Positions 44,208 through 57,090 are shown, counted from the stretch's first letter. The stretch is DNA of 60,000 nucleotides from Polytrichum commune (GCA_950295325.1 OX485808.1:26620527-26680526), one strand, 5' to 3'. Program-made: numbers and translations. Notes: generated from the sequence alone by a model not told the origin.

Positions 44208-44801
44208 TCATACAACCCACCGTACTTTAAAATGCAAGACATTGTTCATGTTTAAATTCCCAAATCGGCGGTACCAAAGCTCAAGTGCATCGTCTTTTGT
44301 CAACAATTGCACCAAGTTGGCCAATTTTGCTTCGTATACTTTGGAGAATTTTATTTGGTAGAAGTAACGTTCACGTAGCACTATTGCAACAATTTTGTCA
44401 TCGCTACTTCTTACAATGCACTTCTTTAAGTTGAATTGCGCCTTTAAACCGCTTAACAAAAGTTCGATCACTAAAAGCAAATTTGATTGCAACTTAGACA
44501 CATGATAGGCATCCTTGATATGAATTCTCTTGATTTTGCTTCTTACTAGTACTTCAACAACAATGGATCCTATTCTGATTGTTTTCACAACGCAATCACT
44601 TAAATGAACATCGCATGGAGCAATTACCTCATATGTGTCAAATGACGCCTTATGGGAAGTCACATACTTCGTTGCCCCCGAATCCAAGATCCAGATACAT
44701 ATGGCCTTGAAATATGCTCTACATTGCCTTGTGAATGCATAGTCATCATCAACTTTGGCATTGTTTGTAATTTCTCTATATTTGTTTTTTTTAATAGGCA
44801 A
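44208..44801 (-). pseudogene. Copia protease and GAG-pre-integrase segment
   Basis: Open frame of 197 residues. WILDSGATKYVTSHKASFDT holds the aspartic protease motif DSGAT. Downstream, DAYHVSKLQSNLL matches the VLYVPxLxxNLLS signature of the pre-integrase region, and the frame ends near the LELWYRRFGNLNM block (normally W-H-x-R-L-G-H), where Tyr replaces the conserved His. It is the best preserved part of the element. Confidence 0.8.
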
Positions 44802-45011
44802 AACATGTAATGTAACCTGGTTTGCTGCAATATTACCACATTTTGATATAATTGTGTCAAGATGGATTACCTAGTTTTCCTTAATACAACACCATTGCGG
44901 CATCATTACCTTCGGGTTCCTTCTCCTTTTTTTTAGACATCTCATGCATCAAACGTGCCATCACGTACTTCATTGTCAACTCCATCATCAATATCATCTC
45001 CAAAGCCGTGA

Positions 45012-45434
45012 TCAAGTGTTCATACAAAAGTGATGAGTTCTCAAGAAAATCATCATAACATCTTTATTTCTTACAAGTATCTCCAAGTAAGCAAATTGAT
45101 CCGCAAATACCTTGACCTTATTAATGTAGTTCAACAAGTCATCACATTTTGCACGTGAAGAACTTGCGGCTAACGAAGAAATGATGGACAAGCTCCTCGT
45201 CTTGTGGATGTTATAAAGGATTTTCCATGCCTTCACTGGTCCTTTGCAAATCCTCATGTACATAAGTTTGTTGTCCGCCAAATTGTGCGCAATGATAGAC
45301 ATTGTCTTCTTGGCATGCATTTCGTAGGTTTTCTTCACTTTCGTATTAACGTTGAATGGTGGAGGTTCTTCGGATTTATCCACAATGTCCCAAGTTCCAC
45401 GGAAGCCAACCCCAACTTTAATTTGAACTTTCAA
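45012..45434 (-). pseudogene. Copia gag (UBN2-type) fragment
   Basis: Open frame of 140 residues with W-D-I-V near the start, IAHNLADNKLMYMRICKG, AWKILYNIHKTRS and a DLLNYINKVKVFADQFAYL stretch, the usual pattern of plant Copia gag (..I..SL....L..I....TAKEAWD.L...Y). N- and C-terminal parts, including the zinc knuckle, are lost. Confidence 0.7.
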
Positions 45435-45499
45435 AGGTTGAAGTTTTCTTCATTGAATTTGTCAATGACTATGCACCGTCAGCTTCAAGTGATGCCATC

Positions 45500-46380
45500 T
45501 TACGCTTAAGGTTTGGACATGGACACTCTAATCATTCAAATCAAATATTTCTATACGATTATATCCACTCAATGGCTTCACAATCCTCAATTAAATCAAA
45601 TCATGCCCTTTTGTTCTCAAATGTGTACCTTTGCACCTTCAATACACTCAAGTCATATCTTCTCGAACTCCAATGTGCATTTGTACCCTCAAACCATTCA
45701 AATAAGACCCTTCTCAACTCAAATATGTCTTTCCAACCTCAAACCACTCAAAGTAGGCCTTTTTCAAATCAAATGTATTCTTGCACCTTCAAACTAGTCA
45801 AATGAGAAACAAATCTACTTTTTCAACCTCAAACCATTTAAAAAAAATTCAACAAAAATGCTTTTGCACCCTGAAATCAATCAATCATGTATTTTCAACT
45901 TAAATGCCCTCAATACCCTCAAACGTGCACAATTACTCTCAACAACCTCAAACTAGGTCCTCTTAAATTCAAATAATCTTAATATCTTCAAATGTGGACA
46001 ATTTGCACTCAACAACCTCAGTTGAGGTCCTCTTCAACCCAAATGACCTTAATACCCTCAAATGTGCATAGTTGCACTCAATCAATTCAAATGACCTCCA
46101 ATACACTCAAATATGCACAAATATAGTCAAATATCTCAAATAACCATTCAATTATATCAAATATGCATTCAAGCACTACAAACACTCAAATCAACATTTA
46201 CAACCTCCAAATATGCACTTATACACCTTCAATACTCCAATCTCCAAACCTCCAAGTCTTAAAGCACCAACAAATGCCCCAAATGTGCATCAACGCACCT
46301 CCAATATGAAGCACCCAAACGTTCCTCCAAGCACTGTACAACCTCTCAAGATCCACTCCCTAACCAACTAACAATCAAAT
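45500..46380. repeat. TCAAATG-rich degenerate repeats in the Copia leader
   Basis: A short motif of the form (c)tcaaa(t/c)gtgcac/(c)caa(c)ctcaaa recurs every 20-45 bases between gag and the LTR. It is similar in flavour to the array at 42400-43430 but more degenerate. No coding content. Confidence 0.6.
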
Positions 46381-46420
46381 CTCTAACTCTAGAACTTGCG
46401 TGAGTGGGTTCATAACCTAT

Positions 46421-46687
46421 TGAAGCATAATAGAACTAGAGATCAGATTGCACAAGCAAATACACATACATAAAGGCATTTGAATAAGATTTGGAGTGAG
46501 ATGGCTACCTCCACCCCTTGCCTTGCCCTTTATTGCATTTTTTCCTCATTAGTATATATAATGCATATGAAATATCTTAACTCTCACTTCCCACAAACCA
46601 TATGGGTTTATTAAGACTTATTCATTTGTATACCTCTAACCTTTACTACTTAATGACTACAAGCAACCTAATGCTCTACCTTCAACA
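46421..46687 (-). repeat. Copia 5' LTR (minus orientation)
   Basis: It reads TGTTGAAGG...CTTCA on the minus strand, about 267 bp. It contains a stretch with TATA-like tatatatacta, and lies upstream of the gag fragment as a 5' LTR should. The boundaries are taken from the TG...CA ends and the match to 41001-41250. Confidence 0.6.
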
Positions 46688-47670
46688 ACTATGACATTTG
46701 TATTAACTGCTTGAGTTATGGCTTTGCCTACTACATGTCTTGGATCAATTTTTTCATAATTTGAGTGACGAACTTCATTGTTTGGTATGCTACCTATGTG
46801 TGTATCAAATGCATATTATTTGGGAAGTCTCGAATACTTCTACTATGATTAATATATTTTGTTCTCGATATTTGATTGTGGATCATGACGTCATGACTCA
46901 GTAAATTCCAATATTTAGAGCAAGGGGAAAGTTGCACTATTTGGAATGTGCACAGTATGTGAAGAGTATTCTTGTATCACATTTTGTTGCGGGTAATTCA
47001 TTGAGAGAGCATATAAGTATTGCAGTATTTGCCAAAATTGTGTCTATTTTTTCCTCCTATGCAATTGTGAACATGAAATGTTAATTGCGTCAATGATCAT
47101 GCCATGAAATAAGTCTTGTAAAAGTATGTGCACAAAGATACCATTTTTCATGAATAAAAACCTGTGGACAAAAAATAATTTGTCATCTAAGTGTCAACTC
47201 ATTTGATAACATTTGTGACATGCGCATTTTTTTAATTTTTTTTCCTTCTTCCTCCCCAAACTTGTAAGTTTCCTCATTAAGAATACAAAATGGCCAAACA
47301 TGGCGAGTCCTCTAGCACTAGTCGTGGAACTACAATACTGTGCACAAATTTACAAGTGGTATCTCACATTTTATGTCAACAATACATGTATTTTTGTAAT
47401 GGCATGGCCACGCAATCCTAGTAATATCAACATATTTTGCATACCTTTATTTTTTCCTTGAAACACATAATCATAATCGTAGAACATACTAGAACTTCAA
47501 TAAGCACTTTATATACGAGGGTCCACATAGGTGAATAATTACAACTGTCATCATGATCCTACATGCTATGCATGACAACTATGGAAAATGCTTGGAAGTT
47601 TGATCATGCATCACACACTTAAACATACATCCAAACGCCACCAACGACTCAAGTATCCATCGAACGGGAA
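46688..47670. other. Spacer, nothing recognised
   Basis: AT-rich DNA between the Copia LTR and the 3' end of dioxygenase copy 2. From about 47400 it resembles the 3' flank of copy 1 (gatcatgca(a/t)cacacac, aaacatacatccaaac), showing that the duplication includes 3' flanking sequence. Confidence 0.5.
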
Positions 47671-50121
47671 CTAGACTATTGTATATGGCTGGAGTGGAGT
47701 GATGAATTCTTTCCCTCGGTTGTTGAAGTAATGTTCCACCATGTCCTTGTACACAAAATCTCGGTAATGCCGAGGGTGCTCCTCCCCATCGACTAGCTCT
47801 GATGGGGCCGAGATCACTATGTCCGGGGGAGCACTCATAAAGTACCCCACTGACAATCTGGACTCAGTAGTGTTCACAAGAGTCCTATGTAGTATGCTTC
47901 GCACTCTTTTGTTGCACCACGCCTGCATGATACAACCACAGTGAATTTCGTGAATTATGCATCGTAAACATGCATGGCAATCATGGACGTTGTAGGCCAT
48001 CAACAATGTCGGCTAAAAGACCTCTTGAAATTTTTCTACTTCACGATGATTTTTGTTTCTCCAATGATTAGGTATTTCAGTTCCCAATTAACATTGGGAT
48101 TTACAGCAAATCTTTCCAGTGACATCGATGTCACGATCTTCCAGTGACACTGTTGCCTTGATCCTTCAATAACTCAATACCCACATGATCAAAAACTAAC
48201 AGAATCCTCATCCAACTATTGAAAAGCATCTGTAGGCTGGCACGTAATGTAATACCCCCAATATCCCCATCCAGATCCCAACGACAAATTTAGTGCCTTT
48301 AAGTAAACTCACCAACAGATCTTGAATTCTACAACAACCCTCTCCAACGACACCACTACCATGATAATCTCCAAAATCTCAAAACTCCGGTATTAAAAAA
48401 ACTAGACAAATTTCTTACAATACTGGCAACACACTAACCCGAGCTCTCAACATCTGCATCTTTCATGATAACCATCAGACTCATGTAGTAGGTACGCGAG
48501 GGTCCAAAGCACAAACTGAGAATAAAAATCACTTCCAAATGTTTCTGGAAGAACGAAACAAAAAATGCAGCACAGAAATGAGTGAGTGACTTCTGGGCGC
48601 ATGTACTGCAAGTTCGGGGAATCCATGACCTGAGATGGAAGACTGTATTGCGGAATTAGCTGTCTAGGTGAGACCAGTCAGCAGGCACATTTAAACGTCT
48701 CCTTTAGGTCCTTCGATCATGGAGATCTAAAACTTAGATTGAGGGTCGGGGACAGTGAGGACTATGCTCTAAGGAAATCATACTCTTCGCAATCCTGGAA
48801 CACCGCCTCAGACACCAAATGATTATGAAACTTGAATGGCAGGAAGAAAGATGAGTTACTCGCCTGGAGGCCATCGCCGACATTGACGACAAATGCATCA
48901 GGGTGCGGAGGAATGGTAATCCAGTTGTTTCCCTTCAAAATCTGCAACCCGGGAACAGTGTCTTGCAGCAAGAGGGTGAAGATGTTGAAATCCGCGTGCG
49001 GCCCAATCCCTTGAGTTTTCGAGGGGGTCGGGCATGGTGGGTAGTAATTCATGCGCATGAAGGAGGTGTCGATAGGATTCTTTGCAAAGTGCTGCGAGAA
49101 GGTTGTGGCGCTAAGTCCAAGCCCCTGAGCAAGAAACTCCGTGAGCCGTAGCCCCAATCTGTTTGTGTTGCGGATGAACTCCTCGATGACATCACTAACA
49201 AAACATTGCAACCAAACATTGCAAATGCCTTAGAAACCAGTGTGAGTACACCACACACCTCTAAATGCACATATGATCAACATTGATTTCAGAATGATTC
49301 AATCACATCGAACTACAACACTGAATGAAGGCCTACCAAACCATAGGGTTGTAACATTAGCCCTTTGTTCTATAGATTTACAATTGCAAGATCTACAACT
49401 AGACGTTGAGTAGCACTGAAAATATATTAATCCCTGACATAATGAAACAAAACGTTGTACACTTACATTTTGAGATGTTAGGTACATGGCCCCATTGCGG
49501 ACACTTCAAACTCACAGTATTTGAGCACATAGTCCAATATTTTGATCACACTCTTATTTGTGTTGAACCACAACCACAACCACCTCGGTAGTATAAATGA
49601 ACCTTGAGATGCAAAGATGATTGGCCTCACCACAGGTTCTCGAATTCGGCGCCTTCAAGGCCAAGCCTTCCAACGTGCTCCCTGACTTTATTCACCGGGG
49701 TGCACTCCGTGTTGAAGGCCTCCATCCAAGCGTTAGGGTAATTGGTGCGCCCTTTCACCATGCCATAACCGAAGAAGTTCGTGGCCTCGCAACAGGTGGC
49801 TCTTTCTTTGTGCGCGTGCGGAAGCGCGAAGAGTGCATGCGCATGGACTCGGATGCTGTCCAGAAGTTCAACCGGAATGCCGTGGTTCCGAACCTGAAAG
49901 AACCCCCACTCCCCGCACGCGCTGGCCACGGCTTTCGCCACGACGTCGTCCGGCTGGGTCATGTCCACAATGGGAACCTCCTTCGCCAAAGGCTGCTCCT
50001 CCCTGTTCGAGGGCAAGGGTTCCGATGCAGTCACGAAATCCGACATCGTTTTCGTTTTCAGCAACCCCGAGTTGTCGATTATTCTTTGCGGATCACTCGC
50101 AGCCTGCACCATGGGACTCAT
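47671..50121 (-). CDS. 2-oxoglutarate/Fe(II)-dependent dioxygenase (DOXC, GA-oxidase-like), copy 2
   Basis: Exons 50121-49631 (491 bp), 49194-48864 (331 bp) and 47922-47671 give 357 residues. Exon 1 and 2 lengths are identical to copy 1; exon 3 is one codon shorter (GKEF for GKKEF). Exon 1 is almost the same protein as copy 1. Exons 2 and 3 differ more, for example DVIEEF for GVIEDF and PHADFN for LHTDFN. All key residues are kept: NYYPPC (213-218), His230, Asp232, His286, Arg296 and Ser298. Intron 2 again begins GC (CAG/GCGAGT), the GC-AG type, and both introns are shorter (436 and 941 bp) because the miniature elements of copy 1 are absent. Probably functional; reaction unknown, likely cytosolic oxidation of a small hormone-like or specialised metabolite. 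Confidence 0.9.
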
Positions 50122-51754
50122 AGTGTCCTGCAGTTAAGAAGCTCACAACAACTCTTCAATTCAAGTATAGTACCGCCAAATCACGATTAGATTCGATGCA
50201 GTGATAAAATGGTGAAGCACATTTGCGATGAGCTAGCAGAGGGAAAAAGATGTAAACGACAAGAACAATTGAAGGGGAAGCAGTACGACTAGAAACTTAG
50301 AGAGATAGAAGAAGAAATGTGAGATTGTTGCATTCGCAGCATTCGCAGGGGCAGCAGTGCGATGAAAGATATAAAGAGATAGGAGAAGAAATGGGAGATT
50401 GTTGCTTAGCTGTTCTATTCCTTTGATCCTGAAAGGAAGATTTCAAGAAGAATAGAACTACCAAATTACGACCAAATTCAAGGCAGTAAGTGAAGCACAA
50501 ATTGGGATAATCTATGGGTCAGCACAAGAGACACAATCGATCACAAAACAATCTTTATCGCAGAAGTAGATTCCGATATGAGCTACCCGTTGCCCTGAAG
50601 TGTCTCAACGCTCAGTGGAAAGAAATGGAATTAGAGGTACTAGGTTTGGTACTTCCAGTATAGTAGCTGAGTATGTACATGACATCTAAGCAGAAAAAGG
50701 ACGGTCAAGGAGACTTTCGAAAATCGCACCAGCCAAATGTCATAACATCCACAACGACAACAACAATAAGGGGAGAAATCCGATCACTTACTCCTGCTTT
50801 TGGCTTGTACTTAACTCTCTTGATAAAACTGAAAGGGCAAGACTCCCGCACAATAATTCACCAACAAGAATGGTTCCTTCAATTTGCAGAAGAAGATGGC
50901 GATGTGATCTACGTGTTGCTGGAAGTGTTGCATCAGCACTGTGCGGAAAGGAGGAAATGGAAAGGAAATGCCTCACTCTTACCACTTCCAGGGCCCTCTG
51001 CAGATGGATTCCATACAGCACGACAGCGGTGCCGGAGACTTCCGATTGCGACACAAGCAGAGCAAAAGGAAACGCTCCAAGCATGGCCTCGTTTTACGCG
51101 CGGTATGATTTGCTGGGCTTTATAAAGTGGACCAGGAAACTTTTTCAATGGGAAGGGAATTTTCGCGTGACATGGGGTCCACTGGAAGCAGAGCAGTGCA
51201 TGAAGCTGTTGGGGTCCTTTAAGCATAAGGGAAATAACATTAAGGACAAGAAAATCACACATAGAAACCTCATAAACGAACATGGCTCTCACCCTTATTA
51301 AACCCGTAAGGCGAAGGCCTTAATACAAGAAGTCATAACTTTAATCTAACACTCAAATCCATCCTATAACAACTAACACTATCCTAAGGACTCGAAGAAG
51401 GTGTCGGACCCTTCGCCGGGAGCCCTTATATACTATGGAATATGAAGTTACTCAAGAAATAACCTAAATCTACTTACTCGTAGATACGGCTCATAAACCT
51501 ATCATAATATAGATATAACTAATATAGAAAGTCTTACCTCATCAACTTGACGAGGTGTAGGCTTTGTCACCGTTCTAGCAACTTGAACGTGGACAAGTAT
51601 TAGCCATTTGATCCATCTCTTCTAGAACTTACCACAAAGTCTTAACAACTCTACCTACTTTCTAATCCAAAGTAAAAACCTATAACACTAGTAAATCCAC
51701 ACTTTTACCCCCAACAAAGCCATATGAGAAACGAGGCCCATTTTTTATCTTACC
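50122..51754. other. 5' flank of dioxygenase copy 2 and spacer
   Basis: The first ~180 bases match the 5' flank of copy 1, then a duplicated agatag(g)agaagaaatg(t/g)gagattgttgc segment follows. Overlapping frames on both strands at 50670-51300 lack motifs and are not called. Around 51300-51700 the text is AT-rich without recognised features. Confidence 0.4.
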
Positions 51755-51757
51755 TTA

Positions 51758-52287
51758 GGGCCCCTTAACACTTAAGAGGCCGGGCCAATTCGTTGTGTAA
51801 GAGGCTTATAATCCTCAATTGTGATTGGTGAAAAGGCTGAAATCAGCCCCAACCCCATTACACCTAGAGGTCGGGCTGATTTGGTGGTATGAATTTTTTA
51901 ATAATAAAAATGCATCGTATGACACGGCCCGAGCTCGTTGAATTGGATGCTATTTCAACAATTTGTGGCCTAGGAGCCAATGTCACATTTCAATAAATAA
52001 ACCCCCTTTTTAATAAAATATGGTTTTTTCAACAAACTATATTCATTGAATTATGTGGAAATATGAACGGCTCTATGCTAGATTATGCTAGATTCGTTGG
52101 ATTATGCTAGATTTATTGAATTGGCCTAGCTTCTTGGCCCTAAGGCCTCTACATATGGAAAAATTGACCCCCGTTATAATCTTATTATAATGTGTAGTTG
52201 AGGCCGGCCTCCAACCCAAAAGGGGCTGAAATTTCATGCAATCAGCCTCAAGGGGAATTTCCCCGGCCTCGAGGTGTAAAACGGCCC
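51758..52287. mobile_element. Tourist-like (Harbinger-related) MITE, 530 bp
   Basis: The ends GGGCCCCTTAACACTTAA and, reversed, GGGCCGTTTTACACCTCG share GGGCCNNTTNACACNT. TTA flanks both sides (51755-51757 and 52288-52290), the classic 3-bp target of PIF/Harbinger elements. The same GGGCCNNTTNACAC pattern is at the ends of the large Harbinger element 0.5 kb away. Non-coding interior. Confidence 0.75.
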
Positions 52288-52968
52288 TTAAATGTTCAAT
52301 TGACGGGTTATTAAAAAACAATTGGAACAACAAACGTTATTAAGAAGAAGACCAAAGAAGTTCAGGCTTTGGCCCTGATTGATGGAAGGATGGATGGATG
52401 ATTTGGTTGATTAGATGGAAAATTGTGTCTCTTACTTTTAAGAGATTTAGGCAAATAAGTGACATACAGAACCACTTTTGGTTTTCTTATGTTGTTAATG
52501 TACGTCCATGTTGATTATTACTGAAGCATAATATCCTCATTCGGAGGGGCGCCCATTATTCCGATAGTATGTATGTACTGTTCTTTATCCATAATGCCCA
52601 CCATCCAAGGAAAAACATGCATGCTTAATTTAGTGTAATGCACTTCGGGTTGGTCATTGTGGGAGTTTAGCCACTACCCTCAATGCATTACCCTATACAT
52701 CAAATGGTGTTTTGTAGACAGTGAACATTGATTTATGATATGTCAACTAAGTTTCAGGGCCGGTTCACACTATGCCCAAGTCGAGAGGAGAAGCGTCACT
52801 TTTTTGGACCAAACTATGTCGAGAGGAGAAGCCTTTGGGCTAAAAAAGTATATTAAAATAATCCACTTGAAGCCTTTGGCCGGTCATAGTGTGAAGCCCC
52901 AAAGGAGGAGTCCAAAGGCCAAACCCCATACCATTTGCAAAAATCTGAAATCATTACTTGGTACATGA

Positions 52969-54269
52969 ATGGAGGAATTTTTTGAAATTTTCCTCTCTCA
53001 CTCTTTAACCATAGATTCTAGAAGGGAACACATCCTTGTTTTCCTTTCGGTCTTTATGGTTATGAAGTATGTTATTGTGGGCATTTTGGCGTTGCAAAAA
53101 CTTGCAATTTTTCAGCAAAATATCCAAATGATGATGATGGCGGTATTTATTACACAAGGGTGGAGGGTGGATTTTGGAAGGTCTTGTTGGCGTTTTCAGA
53201 TATATGGAGGGTTTTTGGAGCAAACACTTATAGGATCATTTCCGGAGAGGAAATTTAAGCGTCGAATGAGGGTGAATAAATTTACATTCAAATACTTATG
53301 TATTCTTTTGGGCATGTTTTGAAGAAAAAAATACACATTTTAGAAAGAATAGTAGTGTTGAATGTAGAGTTACGGTAATTTTGTCTTGATTAGCAACTGG
53401 GAATTCATTAAGAATGATTGGAGATGTATACGGCATAGGGTTGACTACAACTTCAACAATTGTAAGGGAATGTTGTGAGGCAATTCAGCTACGACCATTG
53501 GTTTTTTCAAAATCAACAATTGCAAGGACGAAAGAGATAGCTTCTGGATTTGAGGCATTGCATGTATTTTTTTTTCATATTAGGGGCAATAGATGGCAGC
53601 CATATATCCATTCTAGTACCCTTCCATGATCCAGTAGCATATTACAATAGAAAAGGGTTTTATTCATGTCTGCTTCAATGAGTTGTAGATGCAGATTGTA
53701 AATTTTGGGACTATGATTTTGGATGGGCCGGGAGGATACATGATTGGGCATTGTTTCATAAATCTGAAATTTGGAATAAAACTATGAGAGGTTTGTTTTT
53801 ACCATTCAAGTTTATTAGAGACGCAGCTTATCCAATGCGGCCTTGGTTTTATTCACCGTTTAAGGGAGAAAGAAACGGTTTACCTAGAAGGAAAGCCCAT
53901 TGAAATTTTATCCAATCAAACACCCGTATGGCCGTGGAAAGGGCATTCGGTATTCTCAAAGGAAGATGGCAATTAATTTTATTGAAGATAATTGATATGC
54001 CACTCCGGAATGTACCGGATATTGTTACCGCAGCCTTTTGTCTACACAATTTATGTATAATTCAGAAGGATGAATTTAATATGGAATGGGCAGTAGATGT
54101 AGAGAAGGATTTGCAAGAGGAGGTTAATAGGTCTTTAGGATATTTACAAAATATTGACATGTTTAAGGCCCTTGAAGCATCTTTGAGGGAAATGAGTGAA
54201 TTACATAAGATAAATCCCGAAGCCGAGGAGACACCATTCATTGAAATGGAGAAAGAGGAAGAAGTATAA
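52969..54269 (+). pseudogene. PIF/Harbinger DDE_4 transposase, inactivated
   Basis: Family blocks in order: FKRRMRVNKFTFKYLC (53251-53298), LATGNSLRMIGDVYGIGLTT with TIVRECCEAI (53392-53480), AIDGSH with the first catalytic Asp (about 53588), DPVAYYNRKGFYSCLLQ, VVDADCKFWDYDFGWAGRIH with the second Asp (about 53690-53740), and MAVERAFGILKGRW with the catalytic Glu (about 53930-53965), then an acidic tail ending at 54269. In-frame stops interrupt it near 53390, 53680 and 53901, and a frameshift lies at the T-run near 53565. The transposase of this family cuts and pastes DNA together with a Myb-like partner. Confidence 0.85.
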
Positions 54270-56647
54270 AGTGGAAATGATGAAGGCGAAGTGGAAACAA
54301 AGGTCGAGCGTTAAAAAAACATGAAGCAAATGTTGGCTGAAGAAACCCGTGTGCATTTACTATTAGCAAAGACTTTTTACAAAGCTCATTTAGTCCAAAA
54401 ATCAACTATTCGATTTGAGGGTTGCAACTATGATACTTCTAGTTCTGAATGAGAGTAGTATTTTGAACTAAAGTTTGTTAATGAGGCGGTCAAATTGGTG
54501 ATCTACCCTCTCTAGTAGTTCATTTGTTTTTTTAAAAAAAATCATCAATCTAATGTTGGTTTTAGTCATTTCTCAAAAATTTCAATTGATCTTTCCTGAA
54601 AATTATTTTTTGTCCTTGATATTGATAGAGGGGTGGATATTGGGGCACATTCTACTTTCGGAGAAGAATTGGTTGGAAAATGTACACTATCATTTATTGT
54701 AGCTGATACGTGCTTGAAAACCTAGTCGGCTTGATGATACCATTGATCTATAGCCTCGTAAAATTTATTCTTTTGTCGTTTGTTGCCTGAAATACCGTTT
54801 GCAAATTTGTCTTCTTTGTAAAAAAAGAAAAATTTGATTAAACTTCTTACAGCACATTGTCGTGATGTGAGCCGGCTATTAGTTAGAACTTTGGTATTTT
54901 TATATGTTATTGTTATTTTCAAATAGAAATTAATATGATAATCTAAGTTAGTTATTTAAGTTGAGAACCGGTCTTAAGTTTAAGACCGGATGACTTGGTA
55001 AAAGAATATGGTATGTTGGATTTGAAAATGATAGGTTTTACCGGCGGTCGCCAGTACCTAACCACCTAGGGGCTCTAGAAGGCCTAACCTTAAAGTTTCC
55101 TATTGGTAAGCCGGATAAGGTTTCTAGAAGTCTTAAACCCAAACTTTCCTATTGGCTTGCCGGATAAGCCTTTAACCCAAAACTTTCTTATTTCTAGTGG
55201 GATAAGGGTTCTAGAAGCCTTTAACCCAAAGGTTTCCTATTAGTTAGTCGCTTAGGGGTTCCAGAAGTTTTTACCCCAAATGAGTCCTATTGGCCGAAGG
55301 GGTAAGGTAGAAGAGTATTTAAGGGGTGTTAGAAGGGTGTTGAGGGGAGAATTAGCATTTGGAATTGGTACTTATGTAGACTTGAAGGAGTTTTGAGCAT
55401 TTTGAGATAGAGAAGTGTTTAAAAATTTCTACTATACTTGAGGGTGTAAGAGTGAGAGTTTTAGAGTGAATAGGTTGCACTAAGCGCATTATTTGTATTG
55501 TTTCATTGGTCATTGATATGAGCAGAACTTTGGAGTGAAGGATTTTGTGAATTGAGGATGACTGGCGTGCTTGATTGATATGAAAATTTGAAGGAATGTT
55601 CATTGTGAGATATATGTATTGAGGTAAAAATTTCGGAAAAAAAAAATTATAATAATTTGAAGTGAAGTGTATCCAGAAGGAAAGGCAACTAAGACAACAA
55701 GGTTAGAAAATATGGATCTTTTAGAGTATTATAGTTATGGCTACAAAAATTTGATACTACCTTCTGAGCTAACCTATCTATTATGTGTCAAAATTTGAGG
55801 TTAATTGGACTTAAAAGTTAGAAGTTATGAGAGTTTTAGAATGGACTGTTATAACACAGTATTCATGCTAGGAAGATAAAGTTGGTAAATCATACATAAG
55901 TTTTTGGTTTAAGCTTTGTTTGTGCTTAATTTTGGTGTGTCAACTTTTAGTAAGGTATTCAATAAATGGATGAAGTTCACTTGAAATGAGTGAGTTAATT
56001 GAGAGTTATTTTATTCTGAAATATGGTAGAACAACATTGAGAGGAATTCACAACAAGGGTGTAGGAGAAGGGGAAGGTATTCGAAATATTTTAAACACTA
56101 CCCTAAAAAAATCCCCGTACTTACCGGATAATGCACAATCTTCTTGATAACGCTTGGACTGTTCGGTTGAACTTAAAAAACATAACCAGCATCCTTGCAT
56201 GAAGCCGCATGCATATATCAATTTTTGCACTCAAAACAGTGAAACAATAAGAGAAACAGTCAAAAACTGCATCAGAAAAAAACAATTCCAACAAGTGTAG
56301 GAGAATAGATTAATGGATTGGGAGTATGTAAAGAGAGGTGGTATCCATATGATCACCAAGTGGGTTGGTGGGAAGAAGGCTCCTTTGCCGGGAAGGCTCC
56401 CGCCCATAAAGAGAAGGTACGAGGCTCGAATCCCACTAGCGACATTTGCGCGAATTCCTATGGGGGGGGAAAGGGGGCCTGGGGCCGGGACACAGACGCA
56501 CCAAATGCCTTTAGACCTCCAAATAGGCCTCACAAATCCTCAAAATCTGAAATTGTATTTGCAAAAAAACCTAGTTAGGTTTAGGGTTTAGTCACCTTGT
56601 TTTTTGCCATTCTTTTGAAATTCGGTCTCCATCTCCCCCTTCAAAAC
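54270..56647. other. Harbinger interior, possibly with nested insertions
   Basis: It contains a perfect inverted motif CCGGTCTTAA-GT-TTAAGACCGG (54968-54989). Four or five degenerate ~55-bp repeats (tttcctattgg...ccggataag...ctagaag, 55077-55300) are followed by a TATA-like gtatttaaggggtg (55316), an arrangement seen in plant LTRs. A GC-rich block at 56370-56530 has a B-box-like gctcgaatccc. None is firm enough for a named call. Confidence 0.35.
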
Positions 56648-57090
56648 AATGAGTTCATATACCTCAGAATCTAGCCAATTCCGGTTTCCTTCCTCTCCTT
56701 CAACCTTCACTTCAACTTATGTAGGTGTCTTCTTTGGAGTAGCCTTCTTCCTTGGGGCAACTCTTTTCTTTGAAGTCCCTATTATCTCACCATCCTTCGC
56801 TTCTTCAACATTTCTCTCTTCAACTCTCTCAACCCTCTCAACTTCCACCTCTTTCACTCTCTCCTCTCTAGTAGGTGTTGAATATGGCTAAAATGCACCA
56901 AAATAGTTCACACTCAAAAATTTCTCTAACCCCATCCACCTCTCTTGGCTAAAGAACTCTCCGTTTTGATAAATTGCTCCATGAAAAAAAAATTGCAAAA
57001 TTGAAGCAAACCAGCAAAAACAAGGGCACAAGAAAAAAAGGGCGAGAAGAGAGAGACGACCCACTTTATCCCTTGAAAAAATCTGCATTT
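56648..57090 (-). pseudogene. Possible Harbinger second-ORF (Myb-like) remnant
   Basis: Minus-strand reading gives an ERWMGLEKFLSVNYFGAF-like stretch, then, after a stop, a charged tail (REERVKEVEVERVERVERN, KKRVAPRKKATPKKTPT) and another stop. Composition and position opposite the transposase fit the trihelix/Myb accessory protein of PIF elements, but the diagnostic tryptophans of the SANT repeat are not clear. Confidence 0.4.

Larger units (their letters stand above)
41880..46687 (-). mobile_element. Decayed Ty1/Copia retrotransposon
   Basis: On the minus strand, in the expected order, come an LTR (46687-46421), a long repeat-rich leader, gag (45434-45012), protease and GAG-pre-integrase (44801-44208), integrase core (about 44200-43740), then, after an inserted or expanded CTCAA-rich array, the integrase C-terminal part (42371-41880). 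Reverse transcriptase and RNase H were not found. Many stops make it inactive. The order protease-integrase defines Copia. Confidence 0.8.

Noticed and set aside
49621-50190. Long plus-strand frame of 189 codons, also at 23497-24066
   Set aside because: It is the antisense shadow of dioxygenase exon 1 and is open only because that exon is GC-rich.
50673-51301. Overlapping frames of 98-150 codons on both strands
   Set aside because: No recognised motifs, no splice support, and both strands are open at once, which points to composition.
56340-56450. Possible tRNA or tRNA-derived SINE (gctcgaatccc)
   Set aside because: The B-box-like motif is present, but the stems of a tRNA cloverleaf do not pair and A-box spacing is too long; no copy elsewhere in the window confirms a SINE.
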